This document shows, piece by piece, positions 36,062 through 50,243 of a DNA stretch of 64,000 bases. How positions within the stretch are numbered: the first letter of the stretch is position 1; each line of letters opens with the position of its first letter. The DNA comes from Medicago truncatula (Eukaryota > Streptophyta > Magnoliopsida > Fabales > Fabaceae): the NCBI RefSeq assembly GCF_003473485.1, contig NC_053046.1:3172001-3236000 (forward strand). The letters run 5' to 3'. The notes beneath the pieces are model-generated. The model saw only the letters and a list, made by a program, of their open reading frames with translations, was not told where the DNA came from and did not search any database. Both the position numbers and the translations under genes were made by a program.

Positions 36062-37175
36062 TTTTTTTATTTGATCTGAAGATTTTTTTCATGATTATTA
36101 TAAGTGGGTTCACAAGTATTAGTAGTCACAAAGAAGGAGAAGGGTGAAATAAATTTTTTTTTTTTGAGGGAAACTATTATTTTTATTTTTATTTAGTTTT
36201 CAATAAAAAAAAAGGCGTTTAATTAAACAGTAAATTCGGTTATTCTGCATACATTGTTTAACAACTTATGACGGGGATCAATAGTTTAATGGATGTTTAA
36301 AAGAGTATAAGAGAGTTTGTCCATATGATTGCTCTTTTTATTATTTAAGGATATTGACAATGTGGCCAAAATGGACATTTTCTTTCACCCATATAACTCT
36401 TTAGTTACTTTTCGTAACTAGTTTTTGGCTTTGGTTGTCAAAATAAGAAAGAAAATTGCTCTTTAGACACCCATTAATTGAATTTAAACACCATAAACTT
36501 CTGAAAATATCTCCATTGAAAGGTATAAACCATTTCGCGGCGAACAGCACTGAAAAACAATTTCCAAGGACTTTTAGATCTCTTACACATTTAACCGCTC
36601 TAAGAAGTAGCGGTCGGCTACTTGAAACAACAATTTGTTACATCGTCTACACGTTTAGTAGATTTAAAAGGTCAGACTTGTTTGAACCCCATAAATACCT
36701 TTTAGATCGGTTATCCGATTGGCCAATTTAAAAAGTAGAAAACTGTTTTTACCTTCCACCCACATGAGAACGGTGGCTAACTACTGGAGATGATATTTTT
36801 GAAAATTTGAGGTGCCTGTGAATAAATTCTAGGTGTCTATAGGAATAATTTCAATAAGAAAAGAGGGAAAAATATACCTTGTACCTTACAACTCCATGTT
36901 TATCCTTACGAATCACTGAAAATATCAATTTTACTCATTTTATTTTGTAACAATTTTTTCAGTGTCAATTAAAATCATTTAAGGTTCAGAATGAGTTCAC
37001 CTCACTTTACCTTTCCAATATGTAAAAAAACTTCCAGTTTGTTAAATTTATCAACAATCTTTAATTAATATTTCTGAAACTCAAGTCGGTATATGAGCAA
37101 GAATTGAGGGTTAATGGTAGATTGAATCGTACCATGGAGGACTGGAAAAGTCCTCTCATATAGTGGAGGAGTGTT
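36062..37175. other. Intergenic, nothing recognised
   Basis: AT-rich. A less AT-rich stretch at about 36456-36731 is open on the + strand but has no recognisable domain and no splice context. It could be an old element remnant. Confidence 0.35.
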
Positions 37176-37454
37176 CAGGGCCGGTCCTAAGATTTTTAGC
37201 GCCCTGGGCGAATTAATAAAATTATGTCCTTTTAATTATTTGAATGTCTTTCTTCTTGCATTTTTTATTGCAAAAGATTCATTCATAATCAAAGTTCTTT
37301 AAAAACATATTTTCAATATAATTATTCAAAGCAATTTAAAAAGAAATATATCTATGTAGTACTACCTACTACATAAAAATAATAATTTTGGTGCCCTTAT
37401 GAAAATGGTGCCCTGGGCTCCCGCCCCTCGAGCCCGCCCTCAGGGCCACCCCTG
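37176..37454. mobile_element. Non-autonomous hAT element, 279 bp
   Basis: Left end cagggccggtcctaag, right end (complement) caggggtggccctgag, both with G/C-rich subterminal stretches and an AT-rich centre. The flanks ggagtgtt (37168-37175) and ggtgtgta (37455-37462) agree at 6 of 8 positions, a decayed 8-bp target duplication as expected for hAT. Confidence 0.65.
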
Positions 37455-37941
37455 GGTGTGTACATCCTAGGAATAATGGTTGCATTGCCATTGGTCGATG
37501 GTTATAGATGATGTAACTTGTGACTGTCAGGCATTACATATTGAAAGAGGTGTTTCAGATTCCTTGGAAGTCTTATAGTTGCGAGAACACCCCACTGTTG
37601 AGTGGAGGTGTGAATAGTTCATTTTGGACCTCAATGAATTAGGCCTAGTTTTTGAGTCCTGAACTGACGACCAAGGCTCTTTTGGTAGTTCAGAATAGTA
37701 CAATTTAAGAATTTTTGAGATATGCTAAGCTAAAAATAGAACATAAGTAAACAAAAAGCAAAAATAAATGAGTAAATGGGAGCAAAATAAATTGTTTGAT
37801 TAATTGTGTCTAAAATAAAATATGGAAGAGGTATTTTTAAACAACAATACGTGATCTTATTTGCGAAGAACATGGCCTACATAGACTCAACCTTGATTGT
37901 TCTTATTTGGCTAAACTCGCGGTAATGCGTATAATTATGAT

Positions 37942-39181
37942 TGATGACAGTCGTCATTATGTTATTTTTATGGTCTTTTTATGATATTTTTTATGGCATT
38001 TAGAGAGTCAATTGTTTGTATACATGGTTAAATCATCTCAAGATTCATAAAAGAGAAGTTCTGCACAAATTGGAGAAGAATGCAAGAATTTAGCTACTGG
38101 AGAAATCGTGCCACGATGGACCTGAATCGTGGCACATTTAAAGCGTGAAATTTATCTGAAGATGCTGGAAAAATCGTGGCACGATGGATGTGTAACGTGC
38201 CACGATGATTGAATAAATTTACTACCACGTATGAATTAATTGGATGAGCCATGTGAACAAGTGTTTTGTTTTAGGTGGTGTGAATATAAAAAGGAAAAGG
38301 AGAAAAATAATTGGGCTGATCCGTATTGAAAAAGAAACAACATTTGGAGCAAGGAAGAAAACTAGGTCACAAGGCTATATATAAGAAGCTAGCTGCATAC
38401 AACCATTTATTCACGTTATGTGCTGTGCAATCACGTTTTGGAAGGAAAAGAAGGTATCGCGCATCACGAGAAGAAAAGAGGAGGGGATAGCTACATGGAA
38501 ATTCCAATATAACAACAACACTAATCGAGAGAAATTGGGGAAAAACGTCGGTAACGACGGAATTCTATCGGTTTATTTTCTTTACTATGTTGTTTATTCT
38601 TTTTAATCATGTATAGCTAATTCCCTTTGATTGAGCCATGATGAACCTATTGTAATATATGAATCAATGGTTGAAACTCTCTGTTCATTGCTTTTCATAT
38701 GATTGTTTGCATGACTATTAACCCTAACTTCTTGCAATCACATAAATTGATCTTAGGAATTGAATGACTACTAACCTTAGCTTTTAATCCTGAAATAATA
38801 ATTCTGACATCGCTTCCGCGGTTATTCAATCGGTTTAAGAGATTAAAAGGTTATAACTTAGGAAAGGGTTTTGAGTCAAGAGATTGATCAAAACTACTTA
38901 GTTAATTTGTCGTAAAGAATGAATAGTAATTATTAATAAAGGGAGGTAAACTACTCATATAAAGCAATAGCGCATTCATCGGCTTAATCATCCTTTTCAA
39001 ATCATCTTTCAACAACTTTTATTACTTTTTATGCACACAAACCTACTGCCTCAGGCACTTATAAAATTTACACATCCTAGATATTAACTTTATTGCTAAG
39101 TTGAGATTAACACAGTCCTCGTGGATACGAACTTATTTTATTACTTCGATAGTTTTAGTACACTTGCTAAAATATTTATCA
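37942..39181. mobile_element. Solo LTR, probably Ty3/gypsy type, fossil
   Basis: About 1,240 bp beginning TGATGACAG and ending TTTATCA, so its ends are TGAT…ATCA. The 5-mer atgat flanks both sides (37937-37941 and 39182-39186), as for LTR insertion. The end region ('ctcgtggatacgaac', 'cttcgatagttttagtacac') resembles LTRs of legume Ty3/gypsy elements. There is no internal region and no second LTR, so it is the product of LTR-LTR recombination and an old fossil. Family call is tentative. Confidence 0.65.
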
Positions 39182-39709
39182 ATGATTATTGTTGTGTGTA
39201 CATAAGACCCCACATCTCACCTTATTCTCGTTGTTTCACGAAGTTTTTGGATACTCTTTCTACACAATAACTCTCTTAGAACATGCTTCCTAGACTTTAA
39301 TTATGTTGGTTATCGTGAACCATAAAACAAGGAGGTGAATGTCCTTGAGACTTAATTATCTGTTCCACACGACTTTGATTAATTTTGACATTTTCACGCT
39401 CCTTTGTGAAATCAAGATATATTCAAATAATCTATCATGGGATGTTAGTTCAACTGATTACTCGCTCGACTACCCAACATCGGCTAACCCGTAATTCGAT
39501 TATAGACCTTTTTCAGCTAACAAATTAGATTATTTTTATGTGTAAACAAATACAATCCATAAAATTGTGACCCCACTCCCTTCTCATTTAATAAGGAAAA
39601 ATTTCAAGTTAATTTAAACTTTATATAATCATCCTTCGATATTAATCATAAACTTGATCCCATGAGGAGTCATAAGATTTATCAACATTTAGGATTAAGA
39701 ACTTCCGGA

Positions 39710-40228
39710 TAGGGATGACAATGCGGGTTAGCCCACCTCGTTTAGGCTCGACCTACTATTAGCCCGCAAAAACTGGGGTGAGGTGGATCAACTTGAGATG
39801 GTGGGCTCGCACACACCGTTGGGTTAGGGGGATGACCATCTAACATTTTTTTTTCTTTCGAAATTCTTTTTTTTTCTTATTGACAAATGTTATTAGAAAA
39901 TATGCTACTGTTGTAATAAAATCATTTTTATTTTCTCATGTTCATTCTAATCCCGTCTAAAGAGAAAAACAATTGTCTAATAAAGAAGTGTTCAATTATT
40001 TTTAGGGAAAAAAACTTATAAATTGAGTCACTTACTATGATAAAAAGTAAATAAATACTTTTTGATCAGGCGGGCCATCCTGCCGCATTTGGCCACGATC
40101 CACTTTTTTAACGGGCTAAATAAAACGGACCAACTATAGGTGATGAACTCAAAACCTTAGTCTAACCCACCTAAAATAGGAGGTTAAACAGACTTGTGTG
40201 ATAGATAAGACTCATTCTGCCACCCCTA
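39710..40228. mobile_element. Non-autonomous hAT element, 519 bp
   Basis: Ends TAGGGATGACA… and …TGCCACCCCTA are imperfect inverted repeats, a form common in plant hAT elements. Flanks cttccgga (39702-39709) and ctttcgga (40229-40236) match at 7 of 8 positions, an 8-bp target duplication. Subterminal parts are rich in 'gcgggttagcccacc'/'cgggccatcctgccgc'. No transposase remains. Confidence 0.75.
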
Positions 40229-40429
40229 CTTTCGGATATACTAGATTTTGATTTGATTTCCTTCTTTACACGTTGTTTGAGTGGGAAAGAAACTAATCTA
40301 GTTTGATAGGAATTTTGGAGGTTGGGGAAAGACGTAGTAGTGCACGTAGCAAAACTAAAAAGTTAATTGCGACCGTTAAGTTAAGGAGAGTAGCACGAGA
40401 TTTGTTTTAGCTATAGCTACCGTTCAATC

Positions 40430-40647
40430 CACGTGCATAGATAAATCATGTTAAGTTGAGTGTTCGCTCATCACGTGTCGCATTATTGGACTCATATTAT
40501 TTACTTAAAAAATATATATATTAAAAATCATACCATATGTTTATGAATGGGATATTGATCTGTCCTTCCTAGTTGAAAGTGAAGTAAGTGAGGTTGGGCA
40601 GTCTATAATAACTAATTGTAAATTGATCAATCAAACATATATAAATA
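40430..40647 (+). promoter_or_regulatory. Anthocyanidin synthase promoter: two G-boxes and a TATA box
   Basis: CACGTG palindromes (G-box, a bHLH/bZIP site) lie at 40430-40435 and 40472-40477, and a TATATAAATA box at 40638-40647, about 56 bp before the ATG. MYB-bHLH-WD40 complexes control late flavonoid genes through such boxes in many plants. Use of these boxes here is inferred. Confidence 0.55.
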
Positions 40648-40648
40648 G

Positions 40649-42924
<2,276 letters not shown>

Positions 42925-43261
42925 GTGCCTCATTATTCAATTTCTCTGGAAAATTTGCATTTTATACATTTGTATTGTGTTATCTTATCTTATCCTGGCC
43001 TATGAACTTTTTGTGTGTTGCGGTAATAATAGGGCTACATTATGTATGTGGCCTAAATATGTTGTTTGTTATTTCCTTTAATAAAAAAATATATATTCAT
43101 GTTTTTAGATTTGATCTATACAGCAATATTGTGCTTCAATATAATATTTTTCTTTTAATCTCAATTCTCCAGTGTTAGATAAAGAGTCTTGCTAACTGCA
43201 CGCTTCATGATAATTCTCCAGTTTTAGATTTGACCTATGAACTTTTCTTTTTTTTTTGTTT
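42925..43261. other. ANS 3' flank
   Basis: Probably the 3' UTR and terminator of ANS. The words 'ttctccagt' and 'ttagat', and 'cctatgaacttttt', occur twice (about 42995-43170 and 43205-43245), suggesting a small local duplication. No other feature. Confidence 0.4.
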
Positions 43262-43565
43262 AAAAATGTGATTACCGAGGTTCCTAGATTACTTGATAAA
43301 ATTAAGTTGTTATCTTTAGTCTGGTTTGTTTGTTGATAGTGGCTGAAAGCTAAAAATGCCACTTTTGTTTTTGGAACTCAGATGTGGTGGTCAAGTCCTA
43401 TGGTTTGTTTGGGCATTGCCTAATCACTGGAGGTTGTTTCCTCTTGACTTTGTTACTTTGTTTCTCTTTGTTTGTTGATAGTGGTCTTTTAGGCACACCT
43501 TGTGCTAAGAGATTGCTATCGCCTTTGGTAATATAATTTTATTTTGGCTTGTTCAAAAAAAAAAA
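43262..43565 (+). mobile_element. LINE 3' tail, short
   Basis: Matches the end of the LINE fragment at 12.2 kb: 'gataaaattaagttgttatc', 'tggctgaaagctaaaaatg', 'ggcacaccttgtgct' and a terminal A run. It covers only the last few codons and the 3' UTR. No clear flanking duplication was found. Confidence 0.7.
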
Positions 43566-43579
43566 GATAATATAAAAGA

Positions 43580-43706
43580 AAATGCTGATCGGTATACCTG
43601 AGACATTGATTAAAAGTCTAAAAAGTACTATTATCAATTTAAAACTTTTTTTTTTTTGGTTTTTTTAATCAATGTCTTAGACGTACTTGGTTAGCATGAC
43701 CCTAAT
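43580..43706. repeat. Small foldback sequence
   Basis: 'acctgagacattgattaaaa' on the left pairs with 'tttttaatcaatgtcttaga' on the right around a T-rich centre. It may be a short MITE. Ends and target duplication are not clear. Confidence 0.5.
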
Positions 43707-44173
43707 ATAAATTAGGCAAGATTACTTCTGGGGTCCATTAACTTAAAGCCACAAGTAACAACCAGCTGAACCCTTCTTGGCATCATGAAATTTGCCGAGA
43801 AATTGGACATTAACCTGAATATTAGATATTGAAATTGGCTTAATAGCTTGTATATGACTTTTCTTTAGAAAATTGTATCTCACATTTTAGGTTTATCCAA
43901 TAAGGTATAAGGCTGCACCCACACACAATAAGGTATAAGGTCCCATCAAAATCTGAAAGTTGTCCAAGGGAAGCAACATTGTCATGTGAAATATCCATAT
44001 CCATTCCATCATCAAAGGTTCACAAAAGTTTAGATTTAAATTTTATGAGTCAAAAGATACCGAACTTGAATTTCAGCCGTCTAATCTTAATCAAATAAGT
44101 CTCAAATACGTAAATTCGTTGATTTCCAACTACAGGGAGCCGGATCCAATTTGTCATACCTAAAAATATAGTT

Positions 44174-44427
44174 TGTTTAGGGTTAGTTACTTGTCTCTTA
44201 AGTAAATAATTGTTTATTACACCTATTGCAAGTTACTTGGTGTGCAAGCAATAGAGGAACTCCTTGTGTATATATATTGATTCCTTAATGAATAATAGTA
44301 AATGCAATTTCACATTCATTTTCTCTTAATCTCTTAATCCCTCATTCTCTCTTTCTCATTCCATAACTGTTTCTTCTTTCTCAAGTTACACAAATTCACA
44401 AACACATATCAATTGTTTCCCCTAACA
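44174..44427. mobile_element. Possible Copia-type solo LTR, fossil
   Basis: A 254-bp segment beginning TGTTTAGGG and ending CCCTAACA, so the ends are inverted. It contains the 'gtatatatattgattccttaatgaa'-like leader pattern seen in plant Copia LTRs. Corresponding sequence is missing from duplicate copy B, consistent with an insertion after duplication. No convincing 5-bp flanking duplication, so the call is tentative. Confidence 0.4.
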
Positions 44428-45058
44428 TTAAGTACCGAAAGGTTGTTTAAATTTGTCTCTGCCAACATGATTGGACTTGGATGTCATTTTTGCTTGCAAA
44501 ATAGACAATAATGAAAGAGGAAGAATAAGGGGTTACCATAATAATTGTCGATGCAAAGTACATCCAATGAGAGTTTTTTTTTTTTTTTTGACTTATTGGG
44601 GAAATCACCATTTTACATTGTTGTCTATTATAAAATTATGCAAAATGTACACAAAAATACAAAACGTTAAAAAAAAAAATCCATTGTCAACGAGCTTTTA
44701 ACTTCAAGCAAGAACATAATGTACTTTGCCGATTTTTTAAGGGTTTGAAACAGGAATGTTGGCAGCACATTGTTTGTTGTATATTTTTTTTAATGTATTA
44801 CTTGATAAAATTCATATGACTATTGTTTAAAAGGAGATTATCAATGGAATAAGATTACTTTTTTTTTGGAGAGAGGAATAAGATTACTTAAGATCCACGG
44901 TTTCATAGTATTCACAAAGGTGGACTTAAAATTAACATCAAAGTAATTTAAGATAATAAGCTTCAAGCTTTTATTGAACCTTTGCAAACTTTTTATTTCC
45001 TATATTTATTCCTTAACATAATAATGTCATGCTCTAATTAATTTATTTTGCCACATTT

Positions 45059-47323
45059 TCACACAAATACGACAGCAATAGGAATGCTAACAGAATACTT
45101 TGCAGAAATCCACTTGATAGATCCTTGAGCAATAAAGTTATCACCTCTATTCTCTTTGTCTTCAGGTATAAAATCAACCCAATATGTTACCTTTTGCTTC
45201 ACCTCGGTGAATGTTATTTGAGATGGCCTTACACTCATACGTACTGCCACAGGCACATCAATTACCACATTGTAAGTTGTGTTAACCGGTCCAACATTTG
45301 TCAACGTTCTACTATAAAACTGTGAAGTATTCCCCAACCGAATAGAAATTGATGGGTAATTAAGTTGTGCTTGTGGTATGCTCTTTACATCAGAGCATTT
45401 CACTTTTTGTTGCAATATAATTCCAACTTGTATATCAGTATAATTCAAACCACACAAATAAGGAACATAATCATTTGTTTCAATATCATAAACAAGTCCC
45501 GGATCGTTTGCTTTTGAAGGGTTAACATGTCCAGCACCAGTGGCAAATACATCAGCTGGTAGAAGCCTTTGGTCCAAAATAGGCTTACCATGGAGATTAA
45601 CATGATTAGCAGTCGTCATGATTGCTGATTTTATAGCTGCTGGTGACCAATCTGGATGCGAGTTTTTCAACAAAGCAGCAATGCCACTAAGATGAGGACA
45701 AGACATCGAGGTACCTGCAATTATGTTAAACGATGATGTACTATTGTCTAATGATATAGGCCATCCTGCTAGAATGTTCAATCCAGGTCCAATTATGTCT
45801 GGTTTCAGAATTCCAGGGCTTGTTTTGCTTGGACCTCTTGATGAAAATGAAGCAACTTGAGGGGAAAGTGGATTTCCAATAACAGTTCCTTTGAATAAAA
45901 TTGTGGCCATTGGTGTTGAAGTTGAGTTTATATAATCTTTGATGGATAAACCAGCAGAGTAACTTACATGCACAGCAGGTAGAACATGAACATCAGCAAT
46001 TGGATTGAAAGCTTCATCTTCACCATTCAAAAGTATCATAGCAGCACCACCAGCATCTTTAACTGCTTGACCTTTGGCTACTCTTTCAACCGATCCATCT
46101 TGCTCACACACTACTACCTTTCCCTTAACATCAACATTCTCCATGGAAAAAGGATTACAAAAGGCAATGAAATCATCACTTGTGTTAATTGCACCTGCAT
46201 ACACAAGTGGCAATAATGTTGATGCAAAGTCTTTTGGTTGGAAAACTGATTCTCCGAGATATTCCGTCCCATCCCCAAGCTTAGCTACTGCCTCTATTTT
46301 TCTGTCAATTGTGCTGGCACCAACAGTTAAAATCCATGGTGCTTCATTAGCCAATGTACCATGAAAAGGACCTGAATTTCCAGCAGAACAACTAACAAAA
46401 ATTCCCTTTTGAATTGCACTAAATGCACCAAGTGCAATTCCACTTTCAAAGAAAGAAGTAGAGGGTTGTCCAAGGGAGAGAGAAAGAACATCAACACCAT
46501 CATCAACAGCAACATCCATTCCAGCTAATATGACACTTTCAGCACAACCAAAGACGCCGCATACTTTGTAAATTGCCAAGTGTGCATATGGTGCCATGCC
46601 AATTGCAGTACCATTGGCATTACCAAAGACATTAGCACCTTTCACGGGCCTTCCAGCGGCCGTGCTGGCCGTGTGAGTTCCGTGGCCAACATAATCGTAT
46701 GGAAGGGATGAATTTACGATGTTCCTTGCTCCAATGATCTTCTTGTTACAAATCCTCTCCCCTGTGAATTCACAATGGCCATTCCATTTTGCAGGTGGAG
46801 AAGGCATTCCCTCATCGGAAAAGGAAGGATGTGAGAGGGTTATTCCTGTGTCCAGCATTCCAATTATGATCCCTTTACCTTGATTGGAATTTCCCCACAA
46901 TTCTTGATTCTGTTGCAACCCCAAGAAGCTTGGAGTGTGAGTTGTGTGTAATGAGAAAATCTTTTCTGGTCGAATTGACAGAACCTCCTCATTCTCTTCT
47001 AGAACCTTGGCTTCTTCCGGGGTCAATTTCACGGCAAATCCAGCCACAATGTTTCTGTATGAGAAAATAATACGCTGCTGGTTTTGAGTTTCTGTAGTGG
47101 CTTGTGGCAAGAGTGAATGGTACCAACCATGCAAACTCTCCTTAGATTGAAGAGAAGGCTTATTGACATGAACAATGTAAGTCAATAAGCTACTTTCATC
47201 TTCTAGTCCTTCATTTGTAGCTGTGAATTCTTGGTATTTATGTGCTGAAGTTGTATAGATACTTAGCACAAGAATGAAACCAATAAGCAATATTGGAGTT
47301 AGTTCCATCTTGGTTAAGGTCAT
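45059..47323 (-). CDS. Subtilisin-like serine protease (plant subtilase), intronless, copy A
   Basis: Secreted protease of 754 residues in the minus-strand cluster. Starts [10 protein letters not shown] at 47323; a second in-frame ATG (residue 6) could also be used. Signal peptide about residues 6-27, I9 propeptide about 48-126 ([10 protein letters not shown]…[11 protein letters not shown]), then the S8 domain with Asp158 (LDTG), His214 (HGTH), Asn316 (SCSAGNSGP) and Ser539 (AGTSMSCPH). A PA domain lies within about 370-470 and an Fn3-like C-terminal domain from about 650, with [13 protein letters not shown]. All catalytic residues are intact and there is no frame break. Nearly identical to the copy at 51.0-53.3 kb. 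SBT1-like; related legume subtilases respond to mycorrhiza or rhizobia, but nothing here shows that. Confidence 0.95.
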   Translation of the reverse strand: MTLTKMELTPILLIGFILVLSIYTTSAHKYQEFTATNEGLEDESSLLTYIVHVNKPSLQSKESLHGWYHSLLPQATTETQNQQRIIFSYRNIVAGFAVKLTPEEAKVLEENEEVLSIRPEKIFSLHTTHTPSFLGLQQNQELWGNSNQGKGIIIGMLDTGITLSHPSFSDEGMPSPPAKWNGHCEFTGERICNKKIIGARNIVNSSLPYDYVGHGTHTASTAAGRPVKGANVFGNANGTAIGMAPYAHLAIYKVCGVFGCAESVILAGMDVAVDDGVDVLSLSLGQPSTSFFESGIALGAFSAIQKGIFVSCSAGNSGPFHGTLANEAPWILTVGASTIDRKIEAVAKLGDGTEYLGESVFQPKDFASTLLPLVYAGAINTSDDFIAFCNPFSMENVDVKGKVVVCEQDGSVERVAKGQAVKDAGGAAMILLNGEDEAFNPIADVHVLPAVHVSYSAGLSIKDYINSTSTPMATILFKGTVIGNPLSPQVASFSSRGPSKTSPGILKPDIIGPGLNILAGWPISLDNSTSSFNIIAGTSMSCPHLSGIAALLKNSHPDWSPAAIKSAIMTTANHVNLHGKPILDQRLLPADVFATGAGHVNPSKANDPGLVYDIETNDYVPYLCGLNYTDIQVGIILQQKVKCSDVKSIPQAQLNYPSISIRLGNTSQFYSRTLTNVGPVNTTYNVVIDVPVAVRMSVRPSQITFTEVKQKVTYWVDFIPEDKENRGDNFIAQGSIKWISAKYSVSIPIAVVFV

Positions 47324-47470
47324 GTTTGGGAAAGATACATGAAAATCTCTTGCAGTTAAGTTATATAGTGTGGAGGGAAAATGATTGACATGGGTGTTAA
47401 CGATAACACAGCTAGCATAGCATCTTACTTGTTAAAAATTTCAAGATATATAAATTAAGGTACTTTGCAT
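47324..47470 (-). promoter_or_regulatory. Core promoter of subtilase copy A
   Basis: On the minus strand, CCACACTATATAA (TATA box about 47361-47369) lies about 40 bp before the ATG, implying a very short leader. The same box and spacing occur upstream of copy B (53336-53345) and a similar box upstream of the 58.97-61.25 kb gene (61291-61300). Conservation of all 140 bp in copy B suggests shared expression. Confidence 0.6.
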
Positions 47471-47523
47471 GGTGAAGTACGCTGTTCACAAACGGTGGCG
47501 TTATTAGACACTATTCACATACA

Positions 47524-47911
47524 TAGGATACGATGGCATGTGCTCCTGCTTAAATTTTGATTTGCATGCATGTGTCGTTTATAGATTTAGCATCAAGTCT
47601 TGCCTATGCATTTCAATGCATTTTCTTCTGTTTTTTGGACAAAAAATATATGCCTTTTCTAATACAAAATTCTTTCCTTGTATATATATAAGCCCAAAAT
47701 TAAATTCATTCCTCTTGAAGCACTGTTTGGATTGTTACAATTGGGTCAGCGTTATCCGTATCTTTCTTGAACTACAAAGGTGAAAATTATAAAGTATTAG
47801 CTACAACCTCATTGCATAAAGTATACTTTAATTTTTATCATATTCTTACTTACAATTATGAAACCAGCTAGTGGCATAATATTATTGGAATTTAATTCAT
47901 ATGCACTTAGA
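47524..47911. other. Intergenic, nothing recognised
   Basis: AT-rich flank between the duplicated unit and the LINE insertion. 47896-47911 is the left target duplication of that LINE. Confidence 0.35.
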
Positions 47912-48363
47912 CTTTTCTCTGTCTTTGAATTTTGGCATCGGGTTATTGGTGGGTCGAGGTTTTGGTCAGGTTAATTAAGGTGTATGCTCTGGTGGCTCGT
48001 GAGTTGAGGGGTGCCTTTTTAACTTGTGTCAGAGTCTTGTGGACCAATCGTTTTTGATTCGAGGTCGGGAGCAAGTTTGTGACTTAGATTCTTTTAGGCT
48101 GTTGTGATGTCTCCTCCGATATACTAGAACTTGAGTGGTGGTCAAAGCTGAACGTTGGAGCAAAATCTTTTCCGAGTGCCTTTTTGATCACTATTGACGG
48201 TGTTGGTTCTTTGAGGAGTTGTTGTTAGGGGATTAGCATTTTGGGGCTGGTGGTGGTGTTGCTCTAGGGATTTTTTAGTGTTTTTATTTTCTCTTATGGT
48301 GTAATACTTGGAATTTAATCCTCTTATATATATAATATATTTTTCCATTCAAAAAAAAAAAAT
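47912..48363 (+). mobile_element. 5'-truncated LINE tail with 16-bp target duplication
   Basis: About 450 bp of G/T-rich 3' UTR-like sequence ending in a poly-A run, flanked on both sides by the identical 16-mer ttcatatgcacttaga (47896-47911 and 48364-48379). Variable-length duplications plus a poly-A tail mark target-primed insertion. No protein motif remains. It is a different LINE family from the 12.2 and 13.9 kb fragments. Confidence 0.75.
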
Positions 48364-48379
48364 TTCATATGCACTTAGA

Positions 48380-50041
48380 ATATAAAAAATACCTTTTCAA
48401 AAATAAAAAAATTCCGAAAATTAGAAAGACAGAAAAGAAAAGAGTTGACCAAAAAAGTTTTTTTTTTTTTTTCGAAATAAAAAAATATGGAAATTAATTT
48501 TCGAAAATTACAAAAAATAAATTCAAAATTTAATTTTTGAAAATCAAAATTAATCTTTTTTGAAAATTTTTAATTTAATTTAATTTATTTTTAAAATTTT
48601 GGAAAAATTAATTTCCCTATTTTTAAATGTTTTATTTTAATTTCAAAAATATATTTTTTCTTTTTAAAAAAAGGTTTTTAAATAATTAAACTAAAATAAT
48701 TAGCATGTGGCTGCCAACTGTGCAAAGTTACACAGTCAGCGAATGCCACGTAGGCATAAATGTGCCAAATCAACAATAAAGTGGGGCCAATGACTATTTT
48801 AAAAAACAAAAAAATTTGTTGGGATTGATTTCAATTTTTTTTTACCAGGGACCAAAACCCAAACTCATCATATTTGCAGGGATCAAAAGCATATTTTAGT
48901 CTATAATCTAAACAAATTATCGAATTATATAATCCAAAAATATTTCGGTTAGGATTATGTAAGCAGTGACATACATTTTTCCCATCCTGCAACCCTCTGT
49001 TACAAGCTTTTTTGAATTTTGATGTTTGAAATATGTTGTTAAAACTGGAATTCCTTTTTCTCATTTAGCGCAACTTGTGCTAACGAGACATACACAATAT
49101 ACCCAAGACCGTTTAAATGAAATGACAAGGTTTCTCGCTCAACCAAAAATCTAGATTCTCAGGTTTAAACACGAGATTGAACATGCAACTACATTAAAAC
49201 TCATAGGGAGAATTTGCTGCCTATTTAAATCCTACAAGGCTTAGAGGAAACTAAGCCGTCTTAACCTTTCCTACTGCGAAACTCCAAATTATAAGTTGTG
49301 AAGTCGGTGTTTCAACAGCCATGAAGCTTTTTGCAGAAGTTTAGAGAAGAATGGAGCAACTCTCATCAGAGGATGCATCGGTCATATCATATGCCTTGAA
49401 TTAACTTATCCTAACGTGGTATATTTTGTTGGTTAACTTTTGGTATGTCTTGCGTCGTTATCACCTGTATAAGGTACCTTTTTCAATATGCAACTGCAAA
49501 ATGAAGGTTAATTATAACTTGCACTGCAGTTTATCTCAAATTAGGAATTGTTATTGTAACTCATTATTGCGATTCAATTGCATAGTTTATTTGAGGCATA
49601 TTTAAATGTTATATAAAAAATTTGATTTAGTTTAACCACAATTCAACTTGCGTGTATATTGTTCTAATTTTCTATTGAAAACTGTCAGCATATTTGCAAA
49701 GTTTGATTTTATCATTTTATGAATTACAGATTCAAGTGTCTTTCATTTAATTAATTGTATGAAATTGTTGAGGCGTAAATGATATTGAAACTTGCATTTT
49801 GTTCCGTATCTTCTATGTTCTGCCATGCTGCCATGTTTCTGTAGAAGAAACTAATAGAAACCAACCTTTTTAAAACAAGTATATGTGCTTTTTTAGTAGA
49901 CAAGAAGACGAAAATTACTATGCAAGATTTATATCTCGTAATTTTTGTTGAGAATACATAGATCTTGAATATTTTGTTAATATGTGTAAGAAGCAAAATT
50001 TGTAAATTTTTGCCGTATTTGTTATATTTCTATTGTTCTCT
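48380..50041. other. Intergenic, AT-rich, no gene recognised
   Basis: 48380-48700 is extremely A/T-rich, simple-sequence-like DNA with overlapping 'aaaatt/aatttt' words. At about 48840-48905, 'agggaccaaaacc' and 'agcatattttagtc' resemble one end of a Mutator-like or other repeat, with no partner end found. The rest shows no exon. Confidence 0.4.
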
Positions 50042-50189
50042 TCCTCTTCAAGGCATCATGAAATTCTTTGAGAAATTAGACGCTAATCAGAGTATTAGAA
50101 ATTAAAATTGGCTTATATATGACTTTTCTCGGGGTGAATTGTATCTCACATTTAAGTTTCACTGAGTAAGGTATAAGGCTGCATACAGG

Positions 50190-50243
50190 AGCTGGAAGCT
50201 CAGTTGGTTAGAGCAAAGGACTGAAAATCCTTCGTGATTCCAC
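50190..50243 (+). pseudogene. Mitochondrial-type tRNA-Phe(GAA) fragment
   Basis: D arm AAGCTCAGTTGGTTAGAGC, then an anticodon stem AAGGA, loop CTGAAAA (anticodon GAA) and TCCTT. This closely matches plant mitochondrial tRNA-Phe. The acceptor and T arms are missing, so it is not a functional gene. It lies in a segment of about 100 bp found only in duplicate copy B, probably a nuclear insertion of mitochondrial DNA. Confidence 0.7.

Larger units (their letters stand above)
43775..47523. repeat. Segmental duplication, copy A
   Basis: Direct duplicate of about 50042-53520. The shared order is 'ggcatcatgaaat' at the left end, 'gacttggatgtcatttttg', 'gacttattggggaaatcacc', the whole subtilase gene and about 150-200 bp of upstream sequence to about 'cggtggcgtta'. 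The proximal upstream 140 bp is almost identical in both copies. Copy A is longer partly because of the LTR-like insert at 44174-44427. Confidence 0.85.

Noticed and set aside
36456-36731. Open frame of 91 codons
   Set aside because: No domain, signal or splice sites recognised. Probably chance or an old element remnant.
45986-46364. Plus-strand frames inside subtilase copy A
   Set aside because: Antisense shadows of a strongly coding minus-strand gene. The same shadows recur in copy B.
50190-50243. A functional tRNA-Phe gene
   Set aside because: Only the D and anticodon arms are present. The acceptor stem cannot pair and no T arm follows.
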